A DNA stretch of 54,246 nucleotides from Sutcliffiella rhizosphaerae (GTDB lineage: Bacteria > Bacillota > Bacilli > Bacillales > Bacillaceae_I), in assembly GCF_917563925.1 (NCBI RefSeq), contig NZ_CAKJTJ010000027.1, forward strand, positions 1-54,246, in the 5' to 3' direction. The notes below the pieces were generated by a model that was given only the letters and a program-made list of their open reading frames with translations, did no database searches and had not been told where the DNA came from. Shown here piece after piece: positions 54,082-54,246 of this stretch (the stretch's first letter is position 1; each line of letters opens with the position of its first letter). The position numbers were made by a program, and so were the translations under genes.

Positions 54082-54246
54082 GGTTCTACGTCAAATGTTG
54101 GGGTGAAGTGATTTTTACTTCACCCTATCCAATATGCGTACCCAATCTTTTATACTTATGTGTTAAGAGTATTTTTGCTCGAAAACGCTGAAAGCTTCTA
54201 AAACCAAAAGCGTTCCGTTTCATAACTTTCGTTAAGTTGTTAATCC
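54082..54246 (-). mobile_element. ISL3-family IS, part right of the join, including the 3' end of the transposase
   Basis: The inverted repeat starts at 54082 (GGTTCTACG...). The transposase frame enters from the join and ends with KYKRLGTHIG and TAG at 54125..54127, typical of full-length relatives, so the deletion is internal and not terminal. Bases 54166..54246 duplicate 1..81. Confidence 0.85.
54166..54246. other. 81-base terminal overlap showing circularity
   Basis: Identical to 1..81. This is the usual sign of a circular contig written with its assembly overlap, and should be removed once before further analysis. Confidence 0.9.

Overview
The window is a complete circular plasmid from a low-GC Gram-positive bacterium, most likely a Bacillaceae species. 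Its first 81 bases repeat as its last 81 (1..81 = 54166..54246), so the circle is 54,165 bp. The transposase gene and an IS-split gene both read correctly across that join. A Bacillus-type host is suggested by the type I signal peptidase, a Spo0E-like peptide, a RepE/RepS (pAMbeta1/pXO2/pAW63-type) initiator, strong AGGAGG ribosome sites with TTG/GTG starts, and a Tcp-type conjugation operon.

Layout. About 54.06 kb through the origin to 1.34 kb: an ISL3-family IS with a crippled transposase, inserted in a small secreted-protein gene. 1.8-4.3 kb: an orphan solute-binding lipoprotein, a winged-helix regulator and an intact paralogue of the split secreted protein. 5.0-7.6 kb: a ParA/ribbon-helix-helix partition locus flanked by TAGTA-type iterons, with two decayed tandem copies of the parB gene. 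8-13 kb: signal peptidase, a large HTH protein with iteron-like repeats in its promoter, and small genes including a Spo0E-like peptide. 13.1-16.9 kb: a small secreted Tyr/Gly-rich peptide with an ABC exporter whose permease is a tandem fusion.

17-32 kb is a defence and stability island: a Doc/AbrB-type toxin-antitoxin pair, a RadC-like JAB protein, a roughly 0.5 kb highly structured non-coding segment, a SIR2-STAND NTPase, a HigBA-like pair, and a type I restriction-modification operon with an extra half-size HsdS. A promoter-operator module of about 95 bp is duplicated in front of both the hsd operon and a small membrane-protein gene. 32.4-34.4 kb is mostly decayed sequence.

34.5-45.4 kb is a leftward conjugation operon (TcpA coupling ATPase, TcpC, TcpD, TcpE, VirB4, lipoprotein, VirB6/TcpH-like, cell-wall hydrolase, NTF2-like protein) led by a Replic_Relax-type protein. 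No classical relaxase is visible. A nested inverted repeat plus four phased CTTGA repeats upstream make a candidate oriT.

46-48.6 kb holds the RepE-type initiator with a leader attenuator and nine or so copies of a ~29-bp repeat, also found once inside repE and as an inverted pair in front of the HTH gene at 9.3 kb. 48.6-51.9 kb encodes a calcineurin-phosphoesterase-STAND fusion, a probable new defence protein. 52-53.7 kb has a resolvase with its res site and a decayed RNPP-type regulator.

Together the plasmid has replication, partition, dimer resolution, addiction, self-transfer and layered anti-phage functions. The most novel points are the phosphoesterase-STAND protein, the SIR2-STAND protein, the structured non-coding segment, the relaxase-less transfer region with its candidate oriT, and the repeat family linking repE to an uncharacterised HTH protein.
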